A stretch of DNA of 64,000 nt from Mesobacillus foraminis (GTDB taxonomy: Bacteria > Bacillota > Bacilli > Bacillales > Cytobacillaceae), in assembly GCF_004340465.1 (NCBI RefSeq), contig NZ_SLVV01000007.1, positions 331,842 through 395,841 on the forward strand, in the 5' to 3' direction. A program made the position numbers and the translations under genes. Shown one piece after another: positions 30,007-40,210 of the stretch (positions are counted from its first letter, which is position 1; the number at the start of each line of letters is the position of its first letter). Under the pieces are notes generated by a model, which was not told the origin of the DNA, searched no databases, and worked only from the letters and a program-made list of their open reading frames with translations.

Positions 30007-30937
30007 TCCGAGGCTTAGGCCTCCCATGCAGGAAAATAATCGCCTTGCCGAACTGATCTGCAAATGGGAGAACCAGGAATGAAGAGAGAACGTTAAACAC
30101 TACGCTTGCATGGGCCAGCTGAACATCTAAGCGATGCGCGGTTGCAGGAGCAATCGTCGCATAGTCATCGATAAAAGGAAGAAACAGGAGGGTCCCAGAC
30201 ACATTAAGCCAGAGATGGGCATAAGCTGTTAATCTTGCTTCCTTTCCTGCACCTGTTGATGCCAGAAGTGCCGTTGCGCATGTCCCAATATTCGCGCCAA
30301 TCATCATAGCAAGCCCGGCAGGGAATTCAATTGTTCCCTCTGATAAAAAGCTCATGATGATTCCGGTCATAGCCGTACTGGACTGAATGATTGCGGTCAG
30401 GATTGCTCCAGCCCCCAGGCTTAAGTAAGGGCTGTCATTTAAAATGATTAGTGCCTGTTCAACCTGTGGAAGGCTGGTTAAGGGAAAGGCCAAATAAGAA
30501 AAGCCGCGCATGGCTGCAAATACGGCGGCCATTCCAAATAAGACCCATCCAGTTTTTTGGTAGCTTGGCCTTTTCACTACCATTAATCCCGCCCCAATGA
30601 TAGCCATGGGGATAATGAACAAGTCGATATTAAAGGTAATCATCTCCAAGGTAAAAGTGGTTCCGATATTTGAACCGAGAATAATTCCGATAGACTGCCT
30701 GAAAGTCAGCATCCCGGCTGATATTAGGCCAATGGTAATAACCATGACTGCAGAGCTGCTGTGCAGGAGAGCTGTAATTATGGTTCCTGCAAGAAGCCCT
30801 TTCCATGGTGCATCGGTCATCCCGGCAAGCCAGTGTCTCATTGACCCGGCAGACAGGCTGAACAGTCCCTTCCTCATCAGCGTCATTCCCCCGAGGAACA
30901 TAGCAATACATAAGATAAATAAAGCAACGTAAACCAT
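30002..30937 (-). CDS. yqeW: Na/Pi cotransporter family protein (YqeW)
   Basis: Integral membrane protein of 311 residues with about eight hydrophobic segments and two repeated cores containing the family's SSS/ST motifs: LLHSSSAVMVI and IIQSSTAMTGI, with GSNIGTT and GANIGTC. These define the NptA/PhoU-associated Na-phosphate symporters; phosphate is the likely substrate. The ORF extends 15 codons upstream but AAGGGGGGG lies 4 bases before ATG 30937 (MVYVALF). Same place as yqeW in B. subtilis. Confidence 0.92.
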   Translation of the reverse strand: MVYVALFILCIAMFLGGMTLMRKGLFSLSAGSMRHWLAGMTDAPWKGLLAGTIITALLHSSSAVMVITIGLISAGMLTFRQSIGIILGSNIGTTFTLEMITFNIDLFIIPMAIIGAGLMVVKRPSYQKTGWVLFGMAAVFAAMRGFSYLAFPLTSLPQVEQALIILNDSPYLSLGAGAILTAIIQSSTAMTGIIMSFLSEGTIEFPAGLAMMIGANIGTCATALLASTGAGKEARLTAYAHLWLNVSGTLLFLPFIDDYATIAPATAHRLDVQLAHASVVFNVLSSFLVLPFADQFGKAIIFLHGRPKPRK

Positions 30938-31042
30938 AGAACCCCCCCTTCCTCTATGTCTATGAAAATTAAAGGTGGACATGCAGATTCTATTTGAATT
31001 AATCCAGGTTAATAAATAATATAATTCATTAAAGAATTACAG

Positions 31043-31071
31043 TTGACCTGACCGGGGTGTTATATTATAAT
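31043..31071 (+). promoter_or_regulatory. Sigma-A promoter of rpsU
   Basis: TTGACC at 31043-31048, 17-base spacer, perfect TATAAT at 31066-31071. Strong promoter, as expected for a ribosomal protein. Confidence 0.9.
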
Positions 31072-31136
31072 TGCAAGGTACATGGTTTCCATGTGTTTTC
31101 ATGTAAGTGTGTTGTGTTCGGAGGGAGGGAAAGAGA

Positions 31137-31310
31137 ATGTCTAAAACTGTTGTTCGCAAAAACGAATCGCTTGAAGATGCTCTTCGACGCTTCAAACGTA
31201 CTGTATCTAAATCAGGTACAATTCAAGAAGCTAGAAAGCGCGAATTCTACGAAAAGCCTAGTGTAAAGCGTAAGAAAAAGTCTGAAGCTGCCAGAAAACG
31301 CAAGTTCTAA
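31137..31310 (+). CDS. rpsU: 30S ribosomal protein S21
   Basis: A 57-residue very basic protein ([20 protein letters not shown], ending SEAARKRKF) of the small subunit. Longer frames exist, but GGAGGGAGGG at 31121-31130 and the family start MSKT fix ATG 31137. Cotranscribed with yqeY, 16 bases downstream. Confidence 0.98.
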   Translation: MSKTVVRKNESLEDALRRFKRTVSKSGTIQEARKREFYEKPSVKRKKKSEAARKRKF

Positions 31311-31326
31311 GAGAGGGTGGAATCAA

Positions 31327-31773
31327 TTGAGTCTTCTCGAGCGTTTAAATAAAGATATTGTCCAAGCGATGAAGAACAAGGAAAAAGACAAACTCACATC
31401 AATTCGGATGCTTAAATCGTCTTTACAGAACGAAGCTATCAAGCTCGGGAAACAAGACTTGTCCGAAGAGGAAGAGTTGACCGTACTTTCTCGCGAATTA
31501 AAACAACGCAAAGATTCCCTCCAGGAATTTGAAAAAGCAGGTCGTGAGGACCTTGTGGAAAAGTTGCGAAATGAACTATCCCATGTTGAAGTGTACATGC
31601 CCAAGCAGCTGAGTGAAGATGAATTGACAGAAATAGTCAAAGAATCCATCACTGAAACCGGGGCATCGTCCAAAGCGGATATGGGAAGAGTGATGGCTGC
31701 CATTATGCCTAAGGTAAAAGGCAAAGCGGACGGATCACTCGTCAACAAACTTGTACAACAACACCTTTCATAA
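31327..31773 (+). CDS. yqeY: GatB/YqeY domain protein
   Basis: A 148-residue soluble protein with the helical GatB/YqeY tail domain ([56 protein letters not shown]). In amidotransferase GatB this domain contacts tRNA; for free YqeY the role is unknown. TTG start after AGAGGGTGG. The rpsU-yqeY pair is widely conserved in Firmicutes. Confidence 0.95.
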   Translation: MSLLERLNKDIVQAMKNKEKDKLTSIRMLKSSLQNEAIKLGKQDLSEEEELTVLSRELKQRKDSLQEFEKAGREDLVEKLRNELSHVEVYMPKQLSEDELTEIVKESITETGASSKADMGRVMAAIMPKVKGKADGSLVNKLVQQHLS

Positions 31774-31783
31774 AAAAATGAAC

Positions 31784-31815
31784 AAGGCCGACAGCGAAGA
31801 GCTGCCGGCCTTTTT
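31784..31815 (+). terminator. Terminator of rpsU-yqeY
   Basis: AAGGCCGACAGC / GCTGCCGGCCTT hairpin with GAAGA loop and TTTTT. Confidence 0.92.
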
Positions 31816-31895
31816 ACTGTGTTCGTTTTTTGAGCATGCCTGTGCTATGATAAGGATATACATATCAGTGCAGGCTGCCTATGAATAAAACAAAA

Positions 31896-31921
31896 TGAAA
31901 CCATTTGCCGATAAGAACGTA
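31896..31921 (+). promoter_or_regulatory. Sigma-W promoter of yqeZ-floA-yqfB
   Basis: TGAAAC at 31896-31901, 16-base spacer, CGTA at 31918-31921: an exact match to the ECF sigma-W consensus of Bacillus. The same operon is a sigma-W target in B. subtilis (cell envelope stress). Confidence 0.88.
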
Positions 31922-31964
31922 GATAAAGGCAGCAGTTATTTTTGGATGGAAAGGAGGATTGGAT

Positions 31965-33302
31965 TTGAAACTTTGCCGGATGTTTTTTTTGCCCTTTTTG
32001 GCCATATTGTTCTTTTCAGCTGCTTTCCCGGTAAACGGATCTGCTGAAGGTGAAACAGTCTATGTTGTCCCGGTGGAAGAGACAGTAGAAAAAGGACTTT
32101 TCTCATTTTTAAAAAGAGCTGTCTCGGAAGCAGAAGAGAACGGTGCGGCAGCCATCATTTTTGAGATAAACACTCCGGGCGGCGCAGTGGATGCTGCGGG
32201 CGAAATAGGCAAACTCCTGACTTCAACTGATATACAGACAATTGCCTTCATCAATAAACAGGCATTGTCTGCAGGCGCCTATATCTCCTTAAATACAGAT
32301 GAAATCTATATGGTGCCTGGAAGTGTGATGGGATCTGCTGCCATCATTGACCAGAACGGGAATACGGCTGGTAAAAAAGCTGAATCCTATTGGTTTGCAG
32401 CTATGAGAAGCGCTGCTGCTGAATCCGGCAGGGATCCTATTTATGCTCTTGCGATGGCCGACGAGGAGATCGACCTTCCTGAATACGGCGCGGGAAAAGG
32501 AGAACTGTTGACATTGACCGCTGAACAGGCTCTGGAAGTTGGCTATTCAGAGGGTACGGTCAAAAATATGCATGAACTGACCGAAAAACTGGGATTTGAA
32601 CAGGCAAACATTAGAACAGTGGATGAAAGCTTTGCCGAGAAGGCGGCAAGGTTTATTACAAATCCGGTTGTTGTCCCTATCCTGCTTACAATAGGCAGCC
32701 TGGGTCTTGTCCTTGAACTTTATTCACCAGGTTTTGGAATTCCCGGATTTATGGGCCTTTCATCATTGATGTTATTTTTTTACGGGCATTTAGTGGCCGG
32801 TTTGGCAGGATATGAAGCAATCATCCTGTTTATTGCCGGAGTTGTCCTGGTGCTCCTGGAATTTTTCTTGCCGGGCGGAATTGCGGGAGGAATTGGATTT
32901 ATTGCAATCGTTTCGAGTCTATTCCTGGCTTCGGGTGATGCAGTCCATATGGGGATATCCCTGCTTATCGCCATAAGTGCGTCAATAATCGTTTCCATAT
33001 TGATGGTAAAGGTGTTGGGGAAAAGAATGAAGCTGTTTAGGAAAATTATTTTAAAGGATTCTACTAGCACTGATCTGGGTTATGTATCAAACAAGAACAG
33101 GACCGACCTGATTGGGCTGAAAGGTGTTACACTGACGGCGTTGCGCCCGGCAGGGACCGTAGAGGTTAATGGCGAGCGGATTGATGTCGTTAGCGAAGGC
33201 AGTTTTATTCAAAAAGGGGTAAAAATTAAAATTGTTAAAACAGAAGGATCTCGAATTGTAGTCCGGGAGGAACCGGATCAAGAGAATGGAGGAAATGATT
33301 AA
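31965..33302 (+). CDS. yqeZ: NfeD family protein with ClpP-like serine protease domain
   Basis: Membrane protein of 445 residues. A signal peptide (about 1-26, ending PVNGSAEG) leads to a ClpP-crotonase-like domain with [10 protein letters not shown] and a catalytic-type serine in [12 protein letters not shown], then four membrane helices (about 225-345) and the C-terminal NfeD beta-barrel. It works with flotillin FloA in membrane organisation; proteolytic activity is inferred. TTG 31959 is also in frame, but AGGAGG suits TTG 31965 with 7-base spacing. The last A of its stop is the first A of floA. Confidence 0.92.
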   Translation: MKLCRMFFLPFLAILFFSAAFPVNGSAEGETVYVVPVEETVEKGLFSFLKRAVSEAEENGAAAIIFEINTPGGAVDAAGEIGKLLTSTDIQTIAFINKQALSAGAYISLNTDEIYMVPGSVMGSAAIIDQNGNTAGKKAESYWFAAMRSAAAESGRDPIYALAMADEEIDLPEYGAGKGELLTLTAEQALEVGYSEGTVKNMHELTEKLGFEQANIRTVDESFAEKAARFITNPVVVPILLTIGSLGLVLELYSPGFGIPGFMGLSSLMLFFYGHLVAGLAGYEAIILFIAGVVLVLLEFFLPGGIAGGIGFIAIVSSLFLASGDAVHMGISLLIAISASIIVSILMVKVLGKRMKLFRKIILKDSTSTDLGYVSNKNRTDLIGLKGVTLTALRPAGTVEVNGERIDVVSEGSFIQKGVKIKIVKTEGSRIVVREEPDQENGGND

Positions 33303-34297
33303 TGACATCAGGTACTATTTTTCTATTAATCGCAGTAGTGCTGGGCCTTATTTTGCTCGGCGTCCTGTTTACATTTGTGCCAGTCATGCTGTGGATATCG
33401 GCGCTGGCTGCTGGTGTAAGGGTGAGTATTTTTACATTGATCGGGATGAGGCTCCGAAGGGTTATTCCCAGCAGGGTAATCAATCCGCTTATTAAGGCAC
33501 ATAAAGCGGGCTTGAATGTGACAACGAATCAGCTTGAAAGCCATTATCTTGCCGGGGGAAATGTCGACCGGGTAGTAAATGCCCTGATTGCAGCCCACCG
33601 GGCAAATATTGAACTTTCATTTGAAAGGGCCGCTGCAATTGACCTGGCGGGCCGTGATGTGCTTGAAGCTGTACAGATGAGTGTTAACCCAAAAGTGATT
33701 GAAACTCCTTTTATCGCTGGTGTGGCGATGGACGGCATTGAGGTAAAAGCGAAAGCAAGGATTACAGTGAGAGCCAACATCGAGAGACTTGTCGGGGGTG
33801 CTGGTGAGGATACTGTCGTCGCACGTGTAGGTGAAGGGATTGTCTCAACTATTGGATCTTCCGAAAACCATAAAAAGGTACTCGAGAACCCGGACATGAT
33901 TTCCCAGACAGTACTTTCCAAGGGACTGGACGCAGGTACAGCATTTGAAATTCTCTCGATTGACATTGCGGATGTCGACATCGGCAAAAACATTGGTGCT
34001 GAGCTCCAGACTGAACAGGCTGAAGCAGATAAAAAAATAGCACAGGCAAAAGCGGAAGAAAGAAGAGCGATGGCAGTAGCACAGGAACAGGAAATGAAAG
34101 CGCGTGTTCAGGAAATGAGAGCGAAGGTAGTTGAGTCTGAAGCCACCGTGCCATTGGCAATGGCTGAAGCCTTGAGAGAAGGGAATATTGGTGTGATGGA
34201 TTACATGAACATCCAGAATATCTCTGCCGATACCGATATGAGGGATTCCTTCGGGAAGCTGTCCGGCGGCAAAAAAGACGATAATCAAGATGCCTAA
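33302..34297 (+). CDS. floA: Flotillin-like protein FloA
   Basis: Membrane scaffold of functional microdomains. The 331-residue protein has two short hydrophobic segments at 1-45, the SPFH/PHB-type domain ([31 protein letters not shown]), and an Ala/Glu-rich coiled-coil (about 235-290) for oligomerisation. Family UPF0365/YqfA. Start overlaps the yqeZ stop (TAATG), so translation is coupled; driven by the sigma-W promoter. Confidence 0.97.
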   Translation: MTSGTIFLLIAVVLGLILLGVLFTFVPVMLWISALAAGVRVSIFTLIGMRLRRVIPSRVINPLIKAHKAGLNVTTNQLESHYLAGGNVDRVVNALIAAHRANIELSFERAAAIDLAGRDVLEAVQMSVNPKVIETPFIAGVAMDGIEVKAKARITVRANIERLVGGAGEDTVVARVGEGIVSTIGSSENHKKVLENPDMISQTVLSKGLDAGTAFEILSIDIADVDIGKNIGAELQTEQAEADKKIAQAKAEERRAMAVAQEQEMKARVQEMRAKVVESEATVPLAMAEALREGNIGVMDYMNIQNISADTDMRDSFGKLSGGKKDDNQDA

Positions 34298-34329
34298 CGT
34301 TACTCTGGATGCGAAAGGGGGTCTTTCCA

Positions 34330-34839
34330 ATGGAAATCCTGTTGGATAATCCCGTTTTTATTGCTATTATCATAGGTCTGATTTCTACTCTCTTCAGCAA
34401 ATTTAAAGATGAGAGTAAGGATCAGAACAGGCCGGGACGCCCAGCGCGTCCTGATAGGAGGGAACCTGGCCAAAAGCCTGTCTGGAACGGGCAAACACCT
34501 AAACCTCGAGCTGAAAGCAATGCCTCTGAGGCAAAGGCAAAGCCTGCAATGGCTAAAAAACTGCCGCCCGAGTCAGGCACCAGGCCATCTTTGAAGCAGG
34601 CAGATTTACAGGAAGACTATCAAAATAAAAAGGCCCATTCGGCGAGTGTTTCTCCTCGGATGCATTCTTCCGCTCCCAAGGAAGCTCTTTCAGAAGCAGA
34701 AAACAGAAAGAATAGGGATGAAAAAGCTGGTATTACTCTTAAACCCGAAGCGAACCGTCTCATTGAGGGGATTGTATGGTCCGAGGTTCTGGGACCACCC
34801 AGGGCGAAGAGGCCTCATCGTCCAATGGTGCGCAGGTAG
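34330..34839 (+). CDS. yqfB: YqfB-like membrane-anchored protein
   Basis: A 169-residue protein with one N-terminal membrane helix (LDNPVFIAIIIGLISTLFSKF), a long charged, proline-rich disordered middle and a short conserved tail (LIEGIVWSEVLGPPRAKRPH). It sits where yqfB does in B. subtilis, the third gene of the sigma-W operon; function unknown. The ORF opens at 34309, but AAAGGGGGT suits ATG 34330. Confidence 0.8.
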   Translation: MEILLDNPVFIAIIIGLISTLFSKFKDESKDQNRPGRPARPDRREPGQKPVWNGQTPKPRAESNASEAKAKPAMAKKLPPESGTRPSLKQADLQEDYQNKKAHSASVSPRMHSSAPKEALSEAENRKNRDEKAGITLKPEANRLIEGIVWSEVLGPPRAKRPHRPMVRR

Positions 34840-34880
34840 ATGACTGCCAGACAGCAGTGAACTTGTTAAAAAGGAGTGCT

Positions 34881-34931
34881 AGAACCCCTTTTCAACTCAT
34901 ACATATGAGATGAAAGGGGGTTCTTTTTTTT
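34881..34931 (+). terminator. Strong terminator after yqfB, overlapping the yqfC ribosome-binding site
   Basis: AGAACCCCTTTTCA (34881-34894) pairs with TGAAAGGGGGTTCT (34911-34924, one G-U), inner CTCAT/ATGAG also pairs, and TTTTTTTT follows. The 3' arm contains AAAGGGGG, the only Shine-Dalgarno site for yqfC, whose ATG directly follows the T run. Confidence 0.92.
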
Positions 34932-35216
34932 ATGGCAAAAAAATGGAGCCAGCTTATAAGGAACTGGATGACCCAGAAAATGGATCTTCCTCCCGATGTC
35001 ATGATGGATCTCCCTCGAATCACCATGATAGGACATATTCATATATACATTGAGAACCACCGGGGTTTGTTGGCTTTCTCAGACAAGGAACTCCGCTTGC
35101 TCCTTAAGCAAGGCCAGCTCCTGGTAAAGGGGAAGGCTTTCGTCATTAAGACGATTTTGCCCGAGGAGATATTATTGGAAGGGAAAATCGACCAGGTGAT
35201 ATATATCAATGAATGA
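34932..35216 (+). CDS. yqfC: Sporulation protein YqfC
   Basis: A 94-residue protein with LDLPPDVMMDLPRI-like and IYIENHRGLLAFSDKELRLLLKQG stretches that define the YqfC/YabP family. YabP is a coat assembly protein; YqfC is sigma-E-expressed in B. subtilis and of unknown detailed role. The ATG immediately follows the T run of the upstream terminator. A CATACATA at 34898-34905 in the hairpin is close to a sigma-E -10, without a good -35. Coupled to yqfD 15 bases downstream. Confidence 0.93.
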   Translation: MAKKWSQLIRNWMTQKMDLPPDVMMDLPRITMIGHIHIYIENHRGLLAFSDKELRLLLKQGQLLVKGKAFVIKTILPEEILLEGKIDQVIYINE

Positions 35217-35231
35217 TTCAGGAGGAAGGGT

Positions 35232-36470
35232 ATGAAAAATCAATGGCTGGATGTAATAAGTGGTGTTGTCCGGGTTAAAGTAATGGGCAAAGGGATTGAA
35301 AGGTTTTTAAATCAGTTAACCCGAAGTGGCATCCGTGTGTGGAATGTGAAGAGGCATGGTACGGAAGCAGTCACTTTTCAAATAAAGCTAGTAGACGTAA
35401 AAAAAATAAGGGTGCCTGCCAGGTCGAGTAAGTGCAGCATACGCTTCATTGAGCGGGCGGGCGGCCCCTTCTTTTTAAGGAAATTATGGACAAACAGCGG
35501 TTTTCTGTTTGGTGCTGCTGCTTTTTTTATCATCCTCATGTTTTTGTCCAATATGGTTTGGGGAATTGAAATAAAAGGAGCAAGCCCTGCAACCGAGCAC
35601 CAGATCAGGAAAGAGTTAACCAAAATGGGAGTTAAAATCGGGAAGCTCCAATTTATGATGGATAATGTAGATGCGATTCAGCGTGACTTAACTGATAACG
35701 TAAAGGCCCTAACATGGGTAGGAGTAGAGCTGAAGGGGACAACCTATCATTTTCAGGTTGTTGAGAAAGAAGAGCCAGACAAGCCAAAAGTGTATGGCCC
35801 GCAGAATCTCGTTTCCACCAAAAAAGCATTGATCGTAAAAATGTTTGTTGAAGAGGGGGAGCAAGTTGTCCAGCTAAATGATTATGTGCAGCCGGGACAG
35901 CTTTTAGTGTCTGGACTGATCGGGAAAGAGGAGGAAAAGCAGCCCGTGCCTGCAAGGGGGGAAATTCTTGGAGAGACCTGGTATAAATCCCGTGTTGAGC
36001 TTCCGCTTCAAACAACTTTCCAGGTGTTTAACGGAAATGAAAAACGGAAATTTTATTTTAAGATTGCAGGCAAAATGATTCCATTCTGGGGTTTTGGCAA
36101 GCATCAATTTAAGGAATACGAAACTGAGTCCTCTGATCATTCCTTAAAGCTGCTGAAGTGGGAGCTCCCCGTAACGATTGTCAATGAGACAATTAGGGAA
36201 AAGGAGGAAGTGAGCAGGACCTACAATAAAGACGAGGCCATAAAAAGTGCAAAAGATCTTGCAAGAAAGGATATAAAAAACAGAATTCCTGAAGATGCTA
36301 TTATTAAAGGGGAAGAGATTTTACATCAATCAATAAAGAATGGTAAAGTAAGACTATCCATTCATTTTCAAATAATTGAAGATATTGCAAAAGCCCAACC
36401 TATAATCCAAGGAGACGAAGATGACAGACGACTTAAGAACGATGGAAATTCAACTAGCAAACCCCGATGA
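35232..36470 (+). CDS. yqfD: Sporulation protein YqfD
   Basis: A 412-residue mother-cell membrane protein of the YqfD family. It has a soluble N-terminus, one membrane helix (about 90-113, FLFGAAAFFIILMFLSNMVW), and an extracytoplasmic region with GASPATEHQIRKELTKMG and PGQLLVSGLIG. Needed for normal sporulation in B. subtilis (sigma-E regulon). GGAGGAAGGG precedes the ATG. Its last 50 bases overlap phoH, which has its own Shine-Dalgarno site. Confidence 0.94.
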   Translation: MKNQWLDVISGVVRVKVMGKGIERFLNQLTRSGIRVWNVKRHGTEAVTFQIKLVDVKKIRVPARSSKCSIRFIERAGGPFFLRKLWTNSGFLFGAAAFFIILMFLSNMVWGIEIKGASPATEHQIRKELTKMGVKIGKLQFMMDNVDAIQRDLTDNVKALTWVGVELKGTTYHFQVVEKEEPDKPKVYGPQNLVSTKKALIVKMFVEEGEQVVQLNDYVQPGQLLVSGLIGKEEEKQPVPARGEILGETWYKSRVELPLQTTFQVFNGNEKRKFYFKIAGKMIPFWGFGKHQFKEYETESSDHSLKLLKWELPVTIVNETIREKEEVSRTYNKDEAIKSAKDLARKDIKNRIPEDAIIKGEEILHQSIKNGKVRLSIHFQIIEDIAKAQPIIQGDEDDRRLKNDGNSTSKPR

Positions 36471-37389
36471 AGCTATTGCTTTATTCGGCAACTCCGACAC
36501 CAACCTGAAAGTGGTTGAAAAGGAGTTCGGTGTTTCAATTGTCACCAGGGGAGAGACGGTAAGCCTGTCGGGCGCACCGGAAAAAATCGATATGGCCCGT
36601 GCGGTGCTTGAAAACCTCCTGTCAATAGTCCGTAAAGGAATCACCATTAGTCAGAGGGATGTCGTTTATGCCGTCCAGCTGGCTGAAAAGGGTACTCTTG
36701 AATACTTCCGGGATCTATATGAGGAGGAGATAGCGAAGAATTCTAAAGGGAAGTCGGTTAGGGTTAAAACGCTCGGACAGCGGTATTATATAGATGCAAT
36801 CAAAAATCATGATCTAGTATTTGGTGTGGGTCCTGCGGGGACTGGAAAGACCTATCTTGCCGTTGTGATGGCTGTCAATGCCCTGAAAAATGGAAATGTC
36901 ACAAAGATTATCCTTACCCGGCCGGCAGTCGAAGCGGGGGAAAGCCTGGGATTTCTTCCGGGGGATCTAAAGGAAAAAGTAGATCCATATTTGCGGCCCC
37001 TTTACGATGCCCTCAATGACATTCTCGGTGCTGAGCATACCCAGCGCCTGATTGAAAGAGGGACCATCGAGATTGCGCCTCTGGCCTATATGAGAGGAAG
37101 AACCCTTGATGACGCATTTGTTATTTTGGATGAAGCCCAGAATACCACCCAGGCTCAAATGAAAATGTTCCTTACCAGACTTGGCTTCGGGTCGAAGATG
37201 GTCATAACAGGGGACAGCTCTCAGGTTGACTTGCCTAGAGGAGTAAGGTCCGGGCTGATCGTGGCGGAAGAAATTCTGGATGGAGTATCTGGCATTTCCT
37301 TCATTCATCTCGAGCAGTCCGATGTTGTCAGACATCCTCTTGTAGCCAGGATCATCCACGCTTATGAAAAACAGAGTGAAGAAAGGTAG
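36421..37389 (+). CDS. phoH: PhoH family ATPase
   Basis: Cytoplasmic P-loop ATPase (322 residues) with the Walker A GPAGTGKT at 137-144 and Walker B FVILDEAQN at about 231-239. The N-terminal region (about 15-70) is KH-like, suggesting RNA binding; PhoH-like proteins are linked to ybeY and RNA metabolism. AAGGAGACGAAG precedes ATG 36421, so the 50-base overlap with yqfD looks real. Confidence 0.95.
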   Translation: MTDDLRTMEIQLANPDEAIALFGNSDTNLKVVEKEFGVSIVTRGETVSLSGAPEKIDMARAVLENLLSIVRKGITISQRDVVYAVQLAEKGTLEYFRDLYEEEIAKNSKGKSVRVKTLGQRYYIDAIKNHDLVFGVGPAGTGKTYLAVVMAVNALKNGNVTKIILTRPAVEAGESLGFLPGDLKEKVDPYLRPLYDALNDILGAEHTQRLIERGTIEIAPLAYMRGRTLDDAFVILDEAQNTTQAQMKMFLTRLGFGSKMVITGDSSQVDLPRGVRSGLIVAEEILDGVSGISFIHLEQSDVVRHPLVARIIHAYEKQSEER

Positions 37390-37418
37390 TCCGTCATCTT
37401 GGCGGGCTATTTTTTTAT
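37388..37418 (+). terminator. Weak terminator after phoH
   Basis: AGTCCG / CGGGCT stem (one G-U pair) followed by seven T; short stem. Confidence 0.6.
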
Positions 37419-37568
37419 GAAGTATTCCTATGTTTTCCTCCTTATCTCAAGCGTTTTCAGGATAGCAGATGAAAGTTTTAAAAAAAACTGTTATGATGGA
37501 ACAAATTAAGTTTATTTTTACCATTTGCTTATTTCCGGCCGGATTCCGGCAGGGATAGGAGGTTTGAA

Positions 37569-39743
37569 ATGGAGAAGCTTCAGGCCCATTTTACGAAGGT
37601 ATTGAATTTGTTGAATATTAAGCTCTTCCGTATTCTATTATTTCTAACTCTGGGCATCATTATGTTTTTTGCCATGTATAGTAATGTGAAGCCTGAAAAA
37701 CTGGATCTGACGCTATTTTCGGTTGCAGAGCAGACAATCCGGTCCCCCATTACGATCGAAGACAAGGTCAATACCGAGAGAGAAAAGCAAGAGGCAGTAG
37801 ACCAGGTTCAGGACGTATATATTGTAAAAAAGGAATATGCCCAAAACCAGGTTGATTTAATTACTTCAATTTTTGATACCGTATCAGAGGTTAACAACGA
37901 AATCAAAGCGGAAATGAATGAGAAAGCAAATGAAGAGACAGCTGACAGCGGACAAACCACAGCTGCTGGAACATTGGATGAGAAGCTAAAGAGACTAAAG
38001 GACAAACTCACCGAAGAGGTTACCAAGGAACTTTCGGATCAGCCGTTTACGGCAATGCTACAGTCTTCCTCAAATGAACTGTCAATAGCGAAGGACCTGA
38101 CAGTTACCGCAGTAAATAATGTTATGAGTAAACGCATCCCTGCGGATGAGGTTGAAAATGCCAAAAAACGGGTTGAGGAAGAATTAAAATATACAAGCCT
38201 CAACAGCGGTTTAAAGAACGCTATAATAACTCTTGGACGTTTCGCGGTGATCCAGAATGAATTTTATGATCCGAATGCCACGGAAGAGCTTCGTCAGCAG
38301 GCAATTGACAGTGTGGAACCAGTTAAAATACTCGAAGGACAAATTATTGTCGAAGAGGGGAAACTAATCAGCAGGGATGTTTATGAGCAGCTGAAGCTGG
38401 CGGGCCTGCTCGAAAGTGACAGCTCTTTTAAGCCATTTGCGGGTCTGATGATGATTATTGCCATTATCCTTGCTGCGCTGTTTTTCATTTTTGACGAAAT
38501 GGACAGAACCGAAAAAAGGCAAAAGCAGCTGCTCATTTTCAGCCTGATTTTCGTAATGGCCCTGTTCATCATGAAACTCATCAGTCTTTTTACGGAATAC
38601 GGGTATTCCGAGGCGGGATACGTGTTTCCGGCAGCGATGGGAGCGATGTTAATCAAGATTCTGGTAGATGAACGCCTTGCTTTGTTCCAGACCGTGATTC
38701 TTGGAATTTGCGGAAGTATTATTTTCAATCAGGGTATTGCCGGAACATTGAATGTTATGGTAGCTATTTATATCGTTGCCAGCGGTCTTGCGGGAATTAT
38801 TTTTTTGCAAAAACAAAACCAGCGCTCAAAGATTCTGCAAGCAGGGCTGTTTGTTTCGGTTGTGAACCTTCTTATCATTATTTCGCTGGTTTTATTGCGC
38901 AACAGCCAATATTCCGGACTGGATTACGGATTCTATGTAGTAGTGGCTTTTTTGTCGGGCATCAGTTCTGCGGTGCTGACCATTGGCCTGTTGCCATTCT
39001 TTGAAGCAGGGTTTGGGGTATTGTCGACAATTAAGCTGATCGAACTGTCCAATCCTAATCATCCATTGCTTCGCAAGATCTTAACTGAAGCTCCTGGTAC
39101 TTATCATCATAGCGTTATGGTGGCAAATTTGGCGGAATCGGCATGTGAAGCCATTGGAGGGAATGGGCTGCTTGCGAGAGTGGGCTGTTATTATCATGAC
39201 ATCGGAAAGACTAAACGTCCGCAATTCTTTATTGAAAACCAAATGAACATTGAAAATCCTCATGATAAATTACCGCCGCTGACAAGCAAGAACATCATCA
39301 TAGCCCATGCAACGGATGGGGCAGACATGCTCAGAAAGCATAAAATGCCAAAAGAAATTGTTGACATTGCCGAACAGCATCATGGAACGACATTATTAAA
39401 ATACTTCTACCATAAAGCAAAACAAAATGGTGCAGATGTGAAGGAAGCGGATTTCCGTTATCCGGGACCTAAAGCAAAGACGAAGGAAATAGCAGTCATT
39501 GGCATTGCAGACAGTGTCGAAGCTGCTGTAAGGTCGATGTCCCGCCCGACACCGGAGCAGATTGAAGGACTGGTCAGGAATATAATTGCTGACAGGCTGC
39601 AGGACGGGCAGCTGAGCGATTGTGATATAACCTTGAAGGAACTAGAAACAGTCGCTTTTACATTGTGTGAAACATTAAAAGGTATATTCCACTCCCGGAT
39701 TGAATATCCGGAAATCACTAAACAGAAGGTGAAACAAGCATGA
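37569..39743 (+). CDS. pgpH: Cyclic-di-AMP phosphodiesterase PgpH
   Basis: A 724-residue 7TMR-HDED protein. Order: one N-terminal membrane helix (about 18-36), a large extracytoplasmic 7TMR-HDED domain (37-280), seven membrane helices (about 285-480), and a cytoplasmic HD phosphodiesterase domain with [12 protein letters not shown] and [13 protein letters not shown]. It hydrolyses c-di-AMP to pApA. GGAGG precedes the ATG. Overlaps ybeY by 4 bases. Confidence 0.96.
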   Translation: MEKLQAHFTKVLNLLNIKLFRILLFLTLGIIMFFAMYSNVKPEKLDLTLFSVAEQTIRSPITIEDKVNTEREKQEAVDQVQDVYIVKKEYAQNQVDLITSIFDTVSEVNNEIKAEMNEKANEETADSGQTTAAGTLDEKLKRLKDKLTEEVTKELSDQPFTAMLQSSSNELSIAKDLTVTAVNNVMSKRIPADEVENAKKRVEEELKYTSLNSGLKNAIITLGRFAVIQNEFYDPNATEELRQQAIDSVEPVKILEGQIIVEEGKLISRDVYEQLKLAGLLESDSSFKPFAGLMMIIAIILAALFFIFDEMDRTEKRQKQLLIFSLIFVMALFIMKLISLFTEYGYSEAGYVFPAAMGAMLIKILVDERLALFQTVILGICGSIIFNQGIAGTLNVMVAIYIVASGLAGIIFLQKQNQRSKILQAGLFVSVVNLLIIISLVLLRNSQYSGLDYGFYVVVAFLSGISSAVLTIGLLPFFEAGFGVLSTIKLIELSNPNHPLLRKILTEAPGTYHHSVMVANLAESACEAIGGNGLLARVGCYYHDIGKTKRPQFFIENQMNIENPHDKLPPLTSKNIIIAHATDGADMLRKHKMPKEIVDIAEQHHGTTLLKYFYHKAKQNGADVKEADFRYPGPKAKTKEIAVIGIADSVEAAVRSMSRPTPEQIEGLVRNIIADRLQDGQLSDCDITLKELETVAFTLCETLKGIFHSRIEYPEITKQKVKQA

Positions 39744-40210
39744 GTCTGGAAATAGATATTTTTGACGAGGTAGAAGAATTGACAGAGGCTCAAGTAGCGG
39801 AAATAGAAAAGCTATTGCAGTTTGCTGCCATTAAAGAGCAGGTTGAGCCTGGAAGTGAAGTTTCTGTAACGTTTGTCTCAAATGCTCGAATCCATGAGAT
39901 TAACCGGGAATACAGGGAAAAGGACAGGCCAACCGATGTTATCTCGTTTGCTCTAGAGGAATTAGGCGAAGGTGAAATAAAAGTAGTTGGGGCCGGGATT
40001 CCCCGGATCCTGGGTGATATTATCATCTCGACCCAAAAGGCCAGGGAACAGGCGGAAGAATACAGTCACTCGTTCATGCGGGAACTTGGATTTCTGGCTG
40101 TTCATGGATTCCTCCATTTGCTTGGCTATGACCATATGTCAGAAGAAGAAGAGAAAGAAATGTTTTCAAGACAAAGGGAAATTTTAGATGAGTATGGACT
40201 CGCGCGATAA
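39740..40210 (+). CDS. ybeY: Endoribonuclease YbeY (rRNA maturation)
   Basis: Single-strand-specific metal RNase that matures 16S rRNA and takes part in ribosome quality control. The 156-residue protein carries the zinc motif [11 protein letters not shown] (H-x3-H-x5-H) near the C-terminus and [14 protein letters not shown]. Starts in the pgpH stop (ATGA) and overlaps dgkA by 23 bases. Confidence 0.97.
   Translation: MSLEIDIFDEVEELTEAQVAEIEKLLQFAAIKEQVEPGSEVSVTFVSNARIHEINREYREKDRPTDVISFALEELGEGEIKVVGAGIPRILGDIIISTQKAREQAEEYSHSFMRELGFLAVHGFLHLLGYDHMSEEEEKEMFSRQREILDEYGLAR

Noticed and set aside
31107..31136. Upstream extension of rpsU
   Set aside because: The extra codons cover the Shine-Dalgarno site, and S21 proteins start at MSKT.
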